Shown in pieces: positions 5,965-6,041 of a stretch of 6,041 nt of DNA. Within the stretch, counting starts at the first letter, position 1. Each line of letters begins with the position of its first letter. The notes below the pieces were generated by a model. It did not search any database. It saw nothing but the letters and a program-made list of their open reading frames with translations, and was not told where the DNA came from. The DNA comes from JBEKYD01 sp049509915. GTDB lineage: Bacteria > Acidobacteriota > Terriglobia > Bryobacterales > Bryobacteraceae. Position numbers and translations under genes: made by a program. Location of the stretch: NCBI GenBank assembly GCA_049509915.1, contig JBEKZL010000415.1:1-6041 (forward strand), in the 5' to 3' direction.

Positions 5965-6041
5965 CTGCCCCAGGGAGCGCGACTCCCCCAGAACATCGAA
6001 TCCACTTTAAGCCCACTCTTCCCGCCATCCCCTCAAAACAG

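Noticed and set aside
5709..6005. Minus-strand frame of 98 codons over the nested inverted repeats (also a 61-codon frame at 5843-6028)
   Set aside because: No recognisable motif and no convincing ribosome site; it overlaps the end of the transposase gene, and the DNA is better explained by the inverted repeats.
1..6041. CRISPR array or tRNA/rRNA gene
   Set aside because: No regularly spaced identical repeats, and no tRNA-like cloverleaf or rRNA motif was recognised on either strand by eye.

Overview
The window is GC-rich, densely coded bacterial chromosome. It carries a conserved metabolic stretch on the left and a transposase gene plus structured non-coding DNA on the right. The protein types (a YceI variant with the GMKNPS segment, an ATP-type PEP carboxykinase beside a thermophile-type aspartate aminotransferase, an IS1202/ISDol1-like transposase), the base composition and the codon use fit a soil acidobacterium of the Solibacter/Bryobacter kind. 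That assignment is an impression from recognised families, not the result of a search.

Layout: (1) 1-752, plus strand, 3' part of a FAD-dependent oxidoreductase of the geranylgeranyl-reductase-like group, cut by the left edge. (2) 755-1333, plus strand, a secreted YceI-family (lipid/isoprenoid-binding) protein starting two bases after the oxidoreductase stop, so the two probably share a transcript. (3) A 68-bp convergent gap with a probable terminator for the minus-strand genes. (4) 4274-1402, minus strand, a two-gene operon: a class I aminotransferase followed by ATP-dependent PEP carboxykinase, joined by a 4-base ATGA overlap. The first can make oxaloacetate from aspartate and the second turns oxaloacetate into PEP, so the pair reads as an aspartate-to-PEP gluconeogenic or anaplerotic module. 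(5) 4376-5746, plus strand, an insertion sequence: a left end with degenerate sub-repeats and a DDE transposase with all three acidic residues. No matching right end was found before the window ends. (6) 5747-6041, no protein gene. It holds an 8-bp GC hairpin and then a striking concentric set of inverted repeats (5818-5964) that folds into a rod of about 147 nt. The G-U wobble pattern favours an RNA read from the minus strand.

The most interesting item is the nested-hairpin element at 5818-5964. It looks like a structured non-coding RNA whose plan (long closing stem, asymmetric bubble, terminal stem-loop) resembles 6S RNA, but I cannot match it to a named family by sequence. Everything else is recognisable, with small oddities: a changed substrate-loop motif in PckA, an IS apparently lacking its right end, and an IS left end about 100 bp upstream of the aminotransferase start.
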